Positions 27,925 through 37,766 of a stretch of 64,000 nt of DNA are shown here, piece by piece. Origin of the DNA: Paenibacillus sp. HW567 (GTDB lineage: Bacteria > Bacillota > Bacilli > Paenibacillales > Paenibacillaceae); NCBI RefSeq assembly GCF_000374185.1, contig NZ_KB910518.1, forward strand, positions 1,172,546-1,236,545. Reading direction: 5' to 3'. Every line of letters starts with the position of its first letter. Position 1 is the stretch's first letter. Position numbers and translations under genes: made by a program. The notes below the pieces were generated by a model. It was not told where the DNA came from, made no database searches, and worked only from the letters and a program-made list of their open reading frames with translations.

Positions 27925-30348
27925 GTGAAACTGAAGCATGTGCACTCTGGTTCGGATGGCGTGAGACTGGAGACTGCAGAAGGCATTATGCATATCGTCT
28001 TTTGCACACCGGGAATTGTCAGAATTCGTTATACCCTGGATTCGGAGCTAAGCGGGAAGCAGAGTCTTGTGGTGGTGAGCCGCCCAGAGGCAGAGGATGT
28101 TCCATGGACGGTTGCGGATCATCCCGGACACCTGGAAATTTCCACAGAGCTCCTGACTATTCAAGTAGACAAGTTAACCTGTGCATTCAGTTATCGGGAT
28201 GCGGCTGGCGAGCTGCTGACAAAGGAACCGTCCAGAGGCGGCAAAACGCTGGAGCGAACCGAGGTATACCATACGGTCTTCGATGCTGCGGCGGATAAGG
28301 TTGAAGCTGCTCAGGGGGCGGATGGCCTGCGTGCAAGCGTGGAAGGGATCAACCGCAAGCTCGACAGATTAGCCTATCATACGAAGCTGGAATTCGAATG
28401 GCAGGAGGGCGAGGCGCTCTATGGACTGGGCTCACATGAAGAGGGAATGATGAATCTTCGCGGCAATCATCAATATTTGTACCAGCAAAATATGAAAGCG
28501 GTTGTTCCGGTCCTTGTATCTACACGCGGTTACGGGATTTTGGTAGACTCGTATTCGTACATGACCTTCCATGATGATGCGTTTGGTTCATATCTCTGGA
28601 CAGACGTGGATGAGGAAATGGATTATTATGTTATTTACGGCCCGGAGCCTGATCAGATTATAGCTGGAATCCGGTACCTGACGGGAGAAGCGCCAATGCT
28701 TCCTAAGTGGTCTTACGGGTATGTACAATCCAAGGAACGATACATTTCACAAGAGGAATTGATTGCCACAGTACAAGAGCATCGCGACCGCTCGCTTCCC
28801 CTCGATTGCATTGTTCTGGACTGGCAATCGTGGCCGGGGAATTTGTGGGGACAAAAGACGTTTGATGCCGAACGTTTCCCGGACCCCTCAGAAATGATGC
28901 GCAGCTTGCATGCAATGAATGCCAAGCTTATGGTATCCATATGGCCGATTATGGGAGCCGGCGGTGATAACCACCAGGAGATGAGCGGGCACGGCTTCTT
29001 GCTTGGCAATCAGTCCACATATGACGCCTTCCGCAAGGAAGCGCGCGAGCTATACTGGAAGCAGGCCGGGACCGGACTGTTCTCCCACGGGGTTGACGCC
29101 TGGTGGTGCGATTGCACCGAGCCGTTTGAGGCTGACTGGAAGGGAGCGGTGAAGCCGGAACCGGAGCAGCGCATGCGGATTAACACGGCAGAATCCAAGC
29201 GTTATCTCGATCCGGGGCTTATTAATGCCTACTCGCTGCTCCATTCCAAGGGCATCTATGAGGGCCAGCGTTCAGCGACTTCAGACAAACGGGTAGTAAA
29301 TCTGACCCGGTCGGCTTTTGCAGGGCAGCACCGTTATGGCACGATCACATGGTCAGGAGATATATCCGCCAATTGGGAGACACTTACAAAGCAGATTGCG
29401 GACGGACTTAACTTCTGCTTAACGGGTTCTCCTTACTGGACACTGGATATCGGCGCTTTTTTCGTGAGCGGGCATAAGGAGCAATGGTTCTGGAACGGGG
29501 ATTATGATGAAGGAGTTGCTGATTTCGGGTATCGCGAGCTGTATGTCCGCTGGTTCCAGGTAGGGGCCTTTCTGCCAATGTTCCGTTCCCATGGAACAGA
29601 TACACCAAGGGAGGTGTGGCGGTTCGGTGAAGAGGGCGGGCTGATGTATGATACACTGGTCAAGTATCTGAAGCTACGGTACAGGCTGATGCCCTATATC
29701 TATTCTTTGGCCGGGGCCGTCACACATCATAGCTATACGATGCTTCGCGCACTGGCCTTCGATTACCGTAATGATCCGCTCGTCCATAATATTGACAATC
29801 AATTCATGTTCGGCCCGGCCTTTCTGGTTGCGCCAGTTACAACTGCAATGTATTATGGTCCCGGCTCCCGTGAGCTTCAAGGTATCGACAAGCTGCGCAG
29901 CGTCTACCTGCCTGCCGGTGAATGGTACGATTACTGGAGCGATGAACGGCTTGAGGGCGGCTTGACGATTGAGGCCAAAGCCGACCTGGAGACACTTCCT
30001 CTCTTTGTCCGTGCCGGTTCGATTATTCCGTTAGGCCCGGATATCCAATATGCGGATGAACAGCCGGAAGGGGTGATTGGGCTGAAGGTGTATGCCGGCA
30101 AGGATGCTACATTTACCCTGTATGAAGATGAAGGGGATAACTATAATTATGAGAGCGGTTCGTACTCCACAATAGAGCTGCGCTGGTGCGAAGAAGAACG
30201 TATCTTGACGATAGGAAAACGGAGCGGGTGTTACACTGGTATGCAGGCGGTCAGATCCTTTACTGTGGAGATCGCCGGTTATGCAGGCCGGTCCATGGTT
30301 TCTTATCAGGGTGACTCTGTAGCCGTAGATTGCCGCCGAATGCCATGA
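27925..30348 (+). CDS. GH31 family alpha-glycosidase (probable alpha-xylosidase)
   Basis: This 807-residue enzyme has no signal peptide, so it acts in the cytoplasm. It has the N-terminal beta-sandwich, a (beta/alpha)8 barrel with the nucleophile Asp396 in WWCDCTEP and the acid/base Asp479 in TWSGDIS, and a C-terminal beta domain. GH31 enzymes remove alpha-linked glucose, xylose or galactose by a retaining mechanism. The xylan-type neighbourhood favours alpha-xylosidase, but alpha-glucosidase cannot be excluded. The start is GTG 27925 after GGCAGGGA. It follows the GH43 gene in the same operon and is closed by the terminator at 30419. Confidence 0.88.
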   Translation: MKLKHVHSGSDGVRLETAEGIMHIVFCTPGIVRIRYTLDSELSGKQSLVVVSRPEAEDVPWTVADHPGHLEISTELLTIQVDKLTCAFSYRDAAGELLTKEPSRGGKTLERTEVYHTVFDAAADKVEAAQGADGLRASVEGINRKLDRLAYHTKLEFEWQEGEALYGLGSHEEGMMNLRGNHQYLYQQNMKAVVPVLVSTRGYGILVDSYSYMTFHDDAFGSYLWTDVDEEMDYYVIYGPEPDQIIAGIRYLTGEAPMLPKWSYGYVQSKERYISQEELIATVQEHRDRSLPLDCIVLDWQSWPGNLWGQKTFDAERFPDPSEMMRSLHAMNAKLMVSIWPIMGAGGDNHQEMSGHGFLLGNQSTYDAFRKEARELYWKQAGTGLFSHGVDAWWCDCTEPFEADWKGAVKPEPEQRMRINTAESKRYLDPGLINAYSLLHSKGIYEGQRSATSDKRVVNLTRSAFAGQHRYGTITWSGDISANWETLTKQIADGLNFCLTGSPYWTLDIGAFFVSGHKEQWFWNGDYDEGVADFGYRELYVRWFQVGAFLPMFRSHGTDTPREVWRFGEEGGLMYDTLVKYLKLRYRLMPYIYSLAGAVTHHSYTMLRALAFDYRNDPLVHNIDNQFMFGPAFLVAPVTTAMYYGPGSRELQGIDKLRSVYLPAGEWYDYWSDERLEGGLTIEAKADLETLPLFVRAGSIIPLGPDIQYADEQPEGVIGLKVYAGKDATFTLYEDEGDNYNYESGSYSTIELRWCEEERILTIGKRSGCYTGMQAVRSFTVEIAGYAGRSMVSYQGDSVAVDCRRMP

Positions 30349-30418
30349 GCCGTTGTTCAATTTGATCTGTCAGATCATAAACAGGAGGTTAGTCCGTTCT
30401 ATAAATTTGTACCAAGAG

Positions 30419-30448
30419 GGGTTGGCGTAATCACGCCAGCCCTTTATT
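30419..30448 (+). terminator. Rho-independent terminator after the GH31 gene
   Basis: A ten-pair stem (GGGTTGGCGT with ACGCCAGCCC, one G-T pair) with an AATC loop is followed by TTTATT. Confidence 0.7.
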
Positions 30449-30458
30449 GCCGGTAAGT

Positions 30459-30472
30459 AGCAAGCGTTTTCT
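30459..30472. promoter_or_regulatory. cre-like site upstream of the importer promoter
   Basis: AGCAAGCGTTTTCT fits the CcpA operator pattern apart from its ends. It lies about 40 bases ahead of the -35 box of the importer operon. Confidence 0.5.
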
Positions 30473-30513
30473 TTGTATCGCATTTTATGGGGGGTAGAAC
30501 TATACTTTATGAA

Positions 30514-30541
30514 TTGTAAGCGCATTCTCAAAAAGTATAAT
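30514..30541 (+). promoter_or_regulatory. sigma-A promoter of the importer operon with overlapping cre
   Basis: TTGTAA (30514) and TATAAT (30536) are spaced by 16 bases. The cre-like box TGTAAGCGCATTCT (30515-30528) covers the -35 element, which would let CcpA block RNA polymerase. Predicted start is near 30548, leaving a leader of about 60 bases. Confidence 0.6.
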
Positions 30542-30606
30542 TAAAAATGTCACCAGGTGATTATAGTAAATACAAGCAACTAGCCAAAAAGGGGAGGCCT
30601 GACAAA

Positions 30607-32274
30607 ATGCATAAAACGGCAAAACGTTCCGCCCAGGCAGTAGCAACCGGTGTATTAGCGCTTGCACTGGCACTGACCGGCTGCAGCTCGAACAACACGA
30701 ACAGCAAGACAGCCAATGGAGGAACCGCTAGTCCAGCGGCGAACGGGGACGACAATTCACCGGCAACATTCTCGGTATTTATGAGTGGTCCCGGGCAGCA
30801 GCCTACGGCGGACAACAAGATTCTGAAACTGATTAAAGAAAAGACCGGCGTCAGCTTCAATATGGAATTTCTGGTGGGTGACCTGCAGCAAAAGCTGGGG
30901 GTAATGATTGCCGGAGGCGACTACCCGGACATTATGTCGGGGGATGACAAATTAATCAATGCCAAAGCTTATATTCCCCTTGAGGACTTGATTGAGAAGT
31001 ACGCACCCAACCTGAAAAAGCATTATGCCGCAGTATGGAATCAGATCAAGGATGAGAGCGACGGCCACATTTACGTTCTGCCAAGCTATGGCGTATATCA
31101 AGGAAAAATTACTGAACCGACTTACCAGGGACCCGGCTTCTGGCTTCAAAAGGCAGTGCTTGAGGAGATGGGATATCCGACCCCAAAGACCTTGGACGAG
31201 TATTTCGATATCATCGCAAAATATAAAGAAAAGCACCCGGATATGATCGGATTTGAATCGCTCAACTTCGATTGGCGTGTATTCCCGCTCCAGAATGCTC
31301 CTGAGCATTTATCCGGCCATCCCAATGACGGAGCGGTTATTGTAGACAACAACAAAGCGCAAATTTTTGCTGATAAGGATATTGCCAAGACCTATTATAA
31401 GAAGCTCAATGAGATTAACGCTCAGGGTCTGATGGACAAAGAAGCCTTCGTACAGAACTATGACCAGTATCTGGCAAAGATCGCAAGCGGCAAGGTCATC
31501 GGTATGTTTGACCAGCACTGGAACTTCCAGGATGGCGAAACATCCTTGATCTCCCAAGGGAAAATTCAGAATACGTATATCGGCTTTCCGCTGCTCTATC
31601 CGGGCGCCCAGGAATGGTACCGTGACCGTGGAGCTGTCGGCACCAACCGCGGCTTCGGGATTTCGATCAATGCCAAGGACCCTGTGCGGATTATCAAATT
31701 CTGGGATCAGATGATTACGGAAGATTGGCAGAAAACGATCCAATGGGGAATCAAAGGCGAGGACTATGAGGTGAAGGATGACGGTACGTTCTACCGGACG
31801 CCGGAGCAACGGGCAAACGCAGATAAAACAAGCTGGCAGTTGGCTAACAAAATCACAACCATGCACGGTTATATGCCTAAGATTCAAGGTACCTACAGCG
31901 ACGGGAATTCAGCAGATCCCGGAACCCAGCCGCAGGAATTCTTCGACAGTCTGAAGCCTTACGATCAGAAAATCCTGAAGGCTTACAACAAGAAATCTTG
32001 GTCTGAGTTCTTCAAGGAACCGAAAGAAAATAATATCTACTTCCCAGCCTACTCCATCGTTCTTAAGGACGGTTCACCGGCTCAACTGGCGCAGTCCAAG
32101 CTCAATGACCTTCAAGTCAAGTATTTGCCGAAGGCCATAATGGCCAGTCCGGCCGAATTTGAAAGTGTCTGGACGGATTATGTCAACCAGATTCATAAAC
32201 TGGATATCAAGGCATATGAAGACCGGATGAATGAAGGCATCCAGCAGCGCATCAAAAACTGGAGCGTGAAGTAG
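30607..32274 (+). CDS. extracellular sugar-binding lipoprotein of an ABC importer
   Basis: This 555-residue lipoprotein has a basic N-terminus (MHKTAKRS), a hydrophobic stretch and the lipobox LTGC at residues 26-29, then a low-complexity Asn/Gly/Ala linker and a long type 1 solute-binding domain. Its length (over 500 residues) matches the LplA/YtcQ-like group that binds oligosaccharides, not mono- or disaccharides. It should capture xylan-derived oligosaccharides for the two permeases downstream. The frame extends to ATG 30547, but AGGGGAGG stands 9 bases before ATG 30607, and the longer form would disrupt the signal peptide. Two cre-like boxes upstream suggest glucose repression. Confidence 0.93.
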   Translation: MHKTAKRSAQAVATGVLALALALTGCSSNNTNSKTANGGTASPAANGDDNSPATFSVFMSGPGQQPTADNKILKLIKEKTGVSFNMEFLVGDLQQKLGVMIAGGDYPDIMSGDDKLINAKAYIPLEDLIEKYAPNLKKHYAAVWNQIKDESDGHIYVLPSYGVYQGKITEPTYQGPGFWLQKAVLEEMGYPTPKTLDEYFDIIAKYKEKHPDMIGFESLNFDWRVFPLQNAPEHLSGHPNDGAVIVDNNKAQIFADKDIAKTYYKKLNEINAQGLMDKEAFVQNYDQYLAKIASGKVIGMFDQHWNFQDGETSLISQGKIQNTYIGFPLLYPGAQEWYRDRGAVGTNRGFGISINAKDPVRIIKFWDQMITEDWQKTIQWGIKGEDYEVKDDGTFYRTPEQRANADKTSWQLANKITTMHGYMPKIQGTYSDGNSADPGTQPQEFFDSLKPYDQKILKAYNKKSWSEFFKEPKENNIYFPAYSIVLKDGSPAQLAQSKLNDLQVKYLPKAIMASPAEFESVWTDYVNQIHKLDIKAYEDRMNEGIQQRIKNWSVK

Positions 32275-32295
32275 TGTAATTCAAAGCTGGAAACA

Positions 32296-32320
32296 GAGCG
32301 GGAAATCGTATTTCCCGCTC
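32296..32320 (+). other. intercistronic stem-loop after the binding-protein gene
   Basis: An eleven-pair perfect stem (GAGCGGGAAAT with ATTTCCCGCTC) with a three-base loop lies between binding protein and permease genes. No U-run follows, so it is more likely an mRNA stabiliser or partial terminator that keeps the binding protein in excess. Confidence 0.65.
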
Positions 32321-32373
32321 TTCATGAATCTGGATAATGTGGAGAGAATGATTTTACAGGAGGGGAATACTAC

Positions 32374-33360
32374 ATGTCTGATACCGTACTGGACAAACAG
32401 GTCAAAACACAGAAGACCCGAAAACGCAAAGTCGATCCGGAAATCGGTGTGAGCCTTAGCTGGAAGACGCTGAAAATGCAGAAGCAGCTTATTTTTATGT
32501 CCGTGCCAATTGCCATTTATCTGATTATCTTCAATTATGCGCCCATTTGGGGCTGGCTGATGGCCTTTCAGAACTACCGTCCGGCGCTTCCCTTCGGCAA
32601 GCAGGAATGGGCAGGCTTACAGCAGTTCAAATTTCTATTTTCGGATGATACCTTTATGCTGGTGCTGCGCAATACGCTCGCCATGAGCTTTATTAACCTT
32701 GTGCTTGGGTTTGCTACGGCGATTGTCCTCGCTTTGCTGCTAAATGAGATCAGAGTCAAGCTTTTCAAACGTACGGTTCAAACGATTTCGTATTTACCAC
32801 ACTTCTTGTCCTGGGTCATCGCAGCGGGCATCGTTGCTACTTCGCTGTCGGTTGACGACGGAATTGTCAATGTAATTCTAATGAAGCTTCACCTAATTAA
32901 AGAACCGATAATGTGGCTTAGTGAAGGGAAATATTTCTGGGGCATTGTCGGGGCCTCGAACGTGTGGAAAGAGGTGGGCTGGAACACCATCATTTATCTG
33001 GCGGCCATTACCTCGATAGATCCTTCTCTCTATGAGGCAGCGTCCATGGACGGCGCCAAACGTTTTCAAAAAATGCGCTATGTCACTCTTCCGGGGATTA
33101 AAGCCACTTTCGTGATTTTGCTAATTATGAATATCGGACATATTCTGGATGCCGGCTTTGAAATCCAATATTTGCTTGGCAACGGGCTTGTTGTGGACTG
33201 GTCGCAGACCATTGATATCTTTGTACTGAAGTATGGTATCTCCATGGGGAACTACTCTCTGGCTACGGCGGCAGGGATCTTCAAAACCATCGTCAGTGTC
33301 GTTCTCGTATTCATTGCAAATTATATCGCAAAACGCCTCGGCGAAGAGCGGTTAGTATAG
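32374..33360 (+). CDS. ABC sugar importer permease (LplB-like)
   Basis: This 328-residue membrane protein has a charged N-terminus of about 40 residues and six membrane segments. The cytoplasmic EAA loop reads EAASMDGAKRFQKMRYVTLPG (positions about 223-243), the contact site for the ATPase subunit. It belongs to the CUT1 family of sugar permeases, first subunit. It pairs with the next gene and the lipoprotein upstream. Start ATG 32374 follows AGGAGGGG. No ATPase is encoded in the operon. Confidence 0.94.
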   Translation: MSDTVLDKQVKTQKTRKRKVDPEIGVSLSWKTLKMQKQLIFMSVPIAIYLIIFNYAPIWGWLMAFQNYRPALPFGKQEWAGLQQFKFLFSDDTFMLVLRNTLAMSFINLVLGFATAIVLALLLNEIRVKLFKRTVQTISYLPHFLSWVIAAGIVATSLSVDDGIVNVILMKLHLIKEPIMWLSEGKYFWGIVGASNVWKEVGWNTIIYLAAITSIDPSLYEAASMDGAKRFQKMRYVTLPGIKATFVILLIMNIGHILDAGFEIQYLLGNGLVVDWSQTIDIFVLKYGISMGNYSLATAAGIFKTIVSVVLVFIANYIAKRLGEERLV

Positions 33361-33373
33361 AGGAGGAAGCCAT

Positions 33374-34285
33374 ATGAAAGCTGTGACGAAAAGCTCAGAC
33401 CGCTTTGAGCCGATCATATTTCATACGATAAATACGATATTTATGCTCTTTGTGGTTGCCATCACGCTCTATCCATTTCTCCACACGCTGGCTGTTTCAT
33501 TAAATGACGGAAGCGACACTCTTGCTGGCGGAATTTATTTCTGGCCCCGTGCCTGGACCTTGGAGAATTATAGAGCCGTCTTTATTTCAGGAACGATCTA
33601 CCATGCCGCTTTTATCTCCGTGTCCCGTACGGTGCTCTCGACGGTGTTCGGCGTGTTTCTGACCACCATGCTGGCGTATACACTGGCGCAGCCGCAATAC
33701 ATTTTCCGTAAAAAAATCAGTATGCTGTTCATCCTGACCATGTATTTCAATGCCGGCCTGATTCCGAACTACTTCCTTATTAAAAATCTGGGTCTGCTTC
33801 ATAGCTTCATGGTCTATATCCTGCCAAGCCTGGTCAGCGCGTTCAACCTGATTATCATCCGGACGTATATCCGCTCCCTTCCAGGCAGCCTTACGGAATC
33901 GGCGAAGATCGACGGGGCGGGGGATTTCAAGATCTTCTGGAAAATCATCTTCCCGCTGTGTACTCCCGTACTGGCAACCGTGGCTTTGTTCATCGCCGTA
34001 GGCGCATGGAACTCCTGGTTTGACACGTTCCTGTATGCTTCCTCAGATATCAAGCTTAGCACGCTGCAATATGAAATGATGAAGCTGCTCGGGTCCACCA
34101 TGAGCACGAACAACGATCCTTCGTTGCTGGCGGGCAATCAGAACAATCAGGTGCAGGCAATGGTGACACCGGCTTCCATCCGTGCAGCCATCACCATTGT
34201 TACCGCCGTGCCAATTTTGTTCGTGTACCCTTTCTTGCAGAAATATTTCGTGGTAGGATTGAATTTAGGAAGTGTTAAAGAATAA
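33374..34285 (+). CDS. ABC sugar importer permease (LplC/YtcP-like)
   Basis: This 303-residue membrane protein has six segments. The EAA loop appears as ESAKIDGAGDFKIFWKIIFP near residue 175. The C-terminus (GLNLGSVKE) is the typical end of this permease subgroup. It is the second half of the CUT1 channel with the preceding gene, 13 bases upstream, and has a GAGGAGG site. Last gene of the importer operon, with a terminator-like hairpin behind it. Confidence 0.94.
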   Translation: MKAVTKSSDRFEPIIFHTINTIFMLFVVAITLYPFLHTLAVSLNDGSDTLAGGIYFWPRAWTLENYRAVFISGTIYHAAFISVSRTVLSTVFGVFLTTMLAYTLAQPQYIFRKKISMLFILTMYFNAGLIPNYFLIKNLGLLHSFMVYILPSLVSAFNLIIIRTYIRSLPGSLTESAKIDGAGDFKIFWKIIFPLCTPVLATVALFIAVGAWNSWFDTFLYASSDIKLSTLQYEMMKLLGSTMSTNNDPSLLAGNQNNQVQAMVTPASIRAAITIVTAVPILFVYPFLQKYFVVGLNLGSVKE

Positions 34286-34314
34286 CTGAAGTGTTATATA
34301 TAGATACTATGTAA

Positions 34315-34344
34315 AAACCGTTTCGGCATCGACCGGAGCGGTTT
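34315..34344 (+). terminator. hairpin between importer operon and regulator operon
   Basis: A twelve-pair stem (AAACCGTTTCGG with CCGGAGCGGTTT, three G-T pairs) has a six-base loop and is followed by the T/C-rich TCTCCCGTTCC. It is a moderate terminator candidate. Confidence 0.5.
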
Positions 34345-34394
34345 CTCCCGTTCCATAACTGTGAGCTTGCCGGAATCAAAATTTAGGAATAAAG

Positions 34395-35933
34395 ATGGTG
34401 ATGCCAATGCTTAAGGTACTGTTTGCCGACGATGAACCGCTGATGCTTGAAGGGCTGCGATTCTTGGTAGACTGGGAGAAGCTGGACTTTGAAGTGTGCG
34501 GAGAAGCCCTGGATGGCGAAGATGCGCTGCAGCTTATTCATAGCACACGGCCTGATTTGGTTATAACCGATGTACGGATGCCTGTGATTGACGGCCTTGG
34601 ACTCATTGGAAAATTTCATGAAAGCGATTTCCAGCCGAAATTCATCATTATAAGCGGTTATGCCGATTTTGGGTATGCCAAGGAAGCTCTTGGATATGGT
34701 GTGTCGAACTATTTGACCAAACCCTTGGATGAAAAAGAATTGACAGAGGCTCTGCAGACTGTAGCCGAACAAATCCACGCTGAGCGCAAGCTTGCTTCAA
34801 GACGGGAAATGCTCTCCGCCTTCATGCAGGCGGAAACCGTTTCACGCCTTCTGATGCGTCAGAATACTGCGGAAGAAGTGAGAGATGCGCTTAAGGCGCT
34901 TGATATCCATCCTGGCTCCCGGATATGCTGTGTACTGGCCCAAGGGGACTCGCCCGACAACTCATACTTGCGAAGCCAAGTGTATTCCAGGAATGTCAAG
35001 GAAATGTTCCGCAATCTAACGGTGTATCCTTTTATGGCCGGAAGCCATAAGATTGGTTACTTGCTGGTCTCCCCGCAGGAAGGCCCCGCGCTTGAACCGA
35101 GGCTGCTGGCAAGCTGGGTCAATGAAGTGCGGACTCAATACAATGGAGAGGTTCTATTCTCGGCAAGCCTTGAGCATCATGGGACAGAATTTCTGAATGC
35201 AGCTTATCATGAAGCGCTGGCCGCCGAACTATGCCGGCATGATCTGAACAGCCGCGAAATTGGCTTCTTTCAGAAGCAGGACAAGGATCAAATGGCAATG
35301 CTTCCGGCAGGGCTGAAGAAGTCGCTGCTCCAATCGGTGACCGAAGGGCAGTTTGACCTATTAAGCTCCCAATTAAGCGATATAATTAAAATTTTCTCGG
35401 CGGACACTACTTCAAGTGCATGGATTGATGCTTTTCTAAGCAGCATTAAAGCTGAATTGCTCCGTGAAATCGACGCCAGAGGAGGAGACTCGGCAATTTG
35501 GGCCGCTAAATGGTTTCCGCCCCGGGTAACCGCCTGTAGCTTACCGCTGCTTGAGCGGCAGACGGAGGAGGATCTGCACGAAGTTGCAGAATGGTTCGCC
35601 TCAGCGGACAACAATCAGGAGGACCTGCTTGTTACGGCGGCGATGGACTATGCCCGGGCGCATTATCAGGAGAAGCTGAAGCTGCAGGACATTGCAAAGC
35701 AGTTGCATGTGAATGCTGCTTACCTGGGACAACGAATCAGAAAAAGCTATGGCATCTCCTTCAATGATTTCCTCCATGAATATCGTATTGAAGAAGCCAA
35801 GAAACTGCTGCGCCGGACGGATATGTGTATTTCGGATATCTCGGGGCGTGTGGGATATTCAGACGCTGATTTGTTCGCTGCCAAGTTCAAAGAGCTGAAT
35901 GGTGTCTCGCCTTCGGTGTATAAGAAGGGTTAA
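34395..35933 (+). CDS. response regulator with AraC DNA-binding domain (YesN family), first of two
   Basis: This 512-residue protein has an N-terminal receiver domain with the acidic pair DDEP, the phosphoacceptor Asp in LVITDVRMP and the conserved Lys in YLTKPLDE. A long linker follows, then a C-terminal AraC-type pair of helix-turn-helix units (QDIAKQLHVNAAYLGQRIR and ISDISGRVGYSDADLFAAKF). YesN-type regulators switch on nearby sugar-utilisation genes. It lies between the importer and a YesM-type kinase and is probably phosphorylated by it. ATGs at 34395, 34401 and 34407 are all possible; 34395 is 6 bases after AGGA. The next gene starts 25 bases downstream. Confidence 0.93.
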   Translation: MVMPMLKVLFADDEPLMLEGLRFLVDWEKLDFEVCGEALDGEDALQLIHSTRPDLVITDVRMPVIDGLGLIGKFHESDFQPKFIIISGYADFGYAKEALGYGVSNYLTKPLDEKELTEALQTVAEQIHAERKLASRREMLSAFMQAETVSRLLMRQNTAEEVRDALKALDIHPGSRICCVLAQGDSPDNSYLRSQVYSRNVKEMFRNLTVYPFMAGSHKIGYLLVSPQEGPALEPRLLASWVNEVRTQYNGEVLFSASLEHHGTEFLNAAYHEALAAELCRHDLNSREIGFFQKQDKDQMAMLPAGLKKSLLQSVTEGQFDLLSSQLSDIIKIFSADTTSSAWIDAFLSSIKAELLREIDARGGDSAIWAAKWFPPRVTACSLPLLERQTEEDLHEVAEWFASADNNQEDLLVTAAMDYARAHYQEKLKLQDIAKQLHVNAAYLGQRIRKSYGISFNDFLHEYRIEEAKKLLRRTDMCISDISGRVGYSDADLFAAKFKELNGVSPSVYKKG

Positions 35934-35957
35934 TTCAAGGGGGAGGAGGGGAGCGGC

Positions 35958-37766
35958 ATGAAGGGTACACGCAAACCATCTGCCATCGTAAATGATATCC
36001 CGCTCAAATATAAATTTCTGTTTATCTATCTGCTATGCGTTCTTGTCCCCATACTCAGCATTAACGCTCTCTTCTATGTTCAGATCAGCCGTAATGTGGA
36101 TGCCCGTGAAAGGGAGAATCTTGAGATTTCTGCAGAGCGGGTGGTCTATGATTTCATGCAAATCGTGAATGAATGTGTGGCGATCAGCAATACGGTTGCC
36201 GCAGACCGTTCCTATAATGAAATTATGGATTATACTTATCCAGATAACGAGGCTTATTATGAGGCCTACAACAATGTTCTGAGGGATAAGCTGAGGCAAT
36301 ACAGCAATCTGCATTCCTACATTTACTGGATGGGGGTGTATACTACGAATCCGACTATCCAGAGCGGCGGCAGTTATTTTGTTTTGTCCGATAGCGACAA
36401 GGAGAGTGAATGGTACCGCAAAATTTCCAGTGGCACGGATAAGGTGCTGTTAACCTCATATCAGGGAATCAACCCGCTCAATCCGCCTCAGCAGGAGGTG
36501 TTTGTCAGCCTTATCCGCAAATTGGACAGCTTTACAGGACAGCCTTACCATAAATATCTGCGAATTGATCTGCGGTTAAGCAGTGTGCAGGAGCTGTTTC
36601 AGAAAGAACGCGACTATTTGCGGTTCAAGCTTCTGGATGATCAGAGCCGCATTGTGCTGGAATCGGATCATTCCTACTACTCACTGGATAAAAACGTCTT
36701 GTTAAACGTTGATACGGACGATAGCCAGTCGTCCAAGCAAATTGTCCGCACTTTGGGCAATGCAGGGTATACGAAGGACTGGAGGCTGATCGGAACCCCG
36801 GAGGGCCGAGAGGTTAATCATGAAATGAGCCGTGCGCTTCGAGTCTCGCTGATTTTTGCGCTGCTGACGATAATTATCCCTACTCTATTGATGATTGTAA
36901 TTTTACAATCGTATAATCTGAGGGTCAGATTGCTCTATAAGCATATGAAGCTTGTCAAATACGAACAGTTTGAGAGCATTGATATGTATGAGGGGAAGGA
37001 CGAGATCGGCGGTTTGATCCGCAGCTTCAATCTAATGACGGAGAAAATTCGCGACTTGATCAATGATGTGTATAAGCTGGAAATTCAGAAAAAGGACCTT
37101 GAGCTAGAACGGGTAAGAGCTGAATTGAACTATCTGGAAAGTCAGGTGGACCCGCATTTCCTCTTTAATACGTTGAACGCCATATTGGTCATTTGCAAGA
37201 AATACAAGTATGAAGAGGTCACCTATGTGATTCAGAATCTGGCCCTAATTCTGCGCAGACTACTAAGCTGGAAGGACGATCTGATCACCGTCGAGGAAGA
37301 AATATCTTTTGTTGAAATGTATCTGCAGATTGAAAAGTTTCGCTTTCAGAGCCGGTTCACTTACGATATTGATATTGACCCCGCCGTGCTGAATTGCAGG
37401 ATTCCCAAAATGAGCGTCCAGGCACTGGTGGAGAATTCCTGCAAGCATGGCCTGCAGTCGGTCAAAGGTCCAAGGAAGATTCACGTATATGCGACTAAGA
37501 ACGACGCTGGTCTAATGATTGTTGTGACTGACAACGGTAAGGGAATCGGGAAGGAGAAGCTGGAATGGATCGAGTCCCACCTGCAATCGGAGCAAGACTC
37601 CGGCAAAAATATCGGGCTCCGAAATGTCTATAAGCGCCTGATGATGTATTATGACGGCAGAGCCCGGTTCACCATAGAGAGCACTGAGTATGAACGGACG
37701 TCTATCATAATTCAAATCCCCATGGATCTGACAATGGTTCCCAAAGTGGAGGATTCACATGTATAA
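35958..37766 (+). CDS. sensor histidine kinase (YesM family)
   Basis: This 602-residue membrane kinase has a first membrane segment at about residues 20-40, an extracytoplasmic sensor of about 250 residues, a second segment near 300-320, a HAMP linker, the His_kinase domain with the phospho-acceptor in QVDPHFLFNTLN (near 400), and a HATPase domain with NSCKHG and DNGKGIG. The sensor probably detects an oligosaccharide or a loaded binding protein outside the cell. GGGAGGAGGGGAG precedes ATG 35958. The end overlaps the second regulator by 8 bases, and a first regulator lies just upstream, so this single kinase sits between two candidate partners. Confidence 0.94.
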   Translation: MKGTRKPSAIVNDIPLKYKFLFIYLLCVLVPILSINALFYVQISRNVDARERENLEISAERVVYDFMQIVNECVAISNTVAADRSYNEIMDYTYPDNEAYYEAYNNVLRDKLRQYSNLHSYIYWMGVYTTNPTIQSGGSYFVLSDSDKESEWYRKISSGTDKVLLTSYQGINPLNPPQQEVFVSLIRKLDSFTGQPYHKYLRIDLRLSSVQELFQKERDYLRFKLLDDQSRIVLESDHSYYSLDKNVLLNVDTDDSQSSKQIVRTLGNAGYTKDWRLIGTPEGREVNHEMSRALRVSLIFALLTIIIPTLLMIVILQSYNLRVRLLYKHMKLVKYEQFESIDMYEGKDEIGGLIRSFNLMTEKIRDLINDVYKLEIQKKDLELERVRAELNYLESQVDPHFLFNTLNAILVICKKYKYEEVTYVIQNLALILRRLLSWKDDLITVEEEISFVEMYLQIEKFRFQSRFTYDIDIDPAVLNCRIPKMSVQALVENSCKHGLQSVKGPRKIHVYATKNDAGLMIVVTDNGKGIGKEKLEWIESHLQSEQDSGKNIGLRNVYKRLMMYYDGRARFTIESTEYERTSIIIQIPMDLTMVPKVEDSHV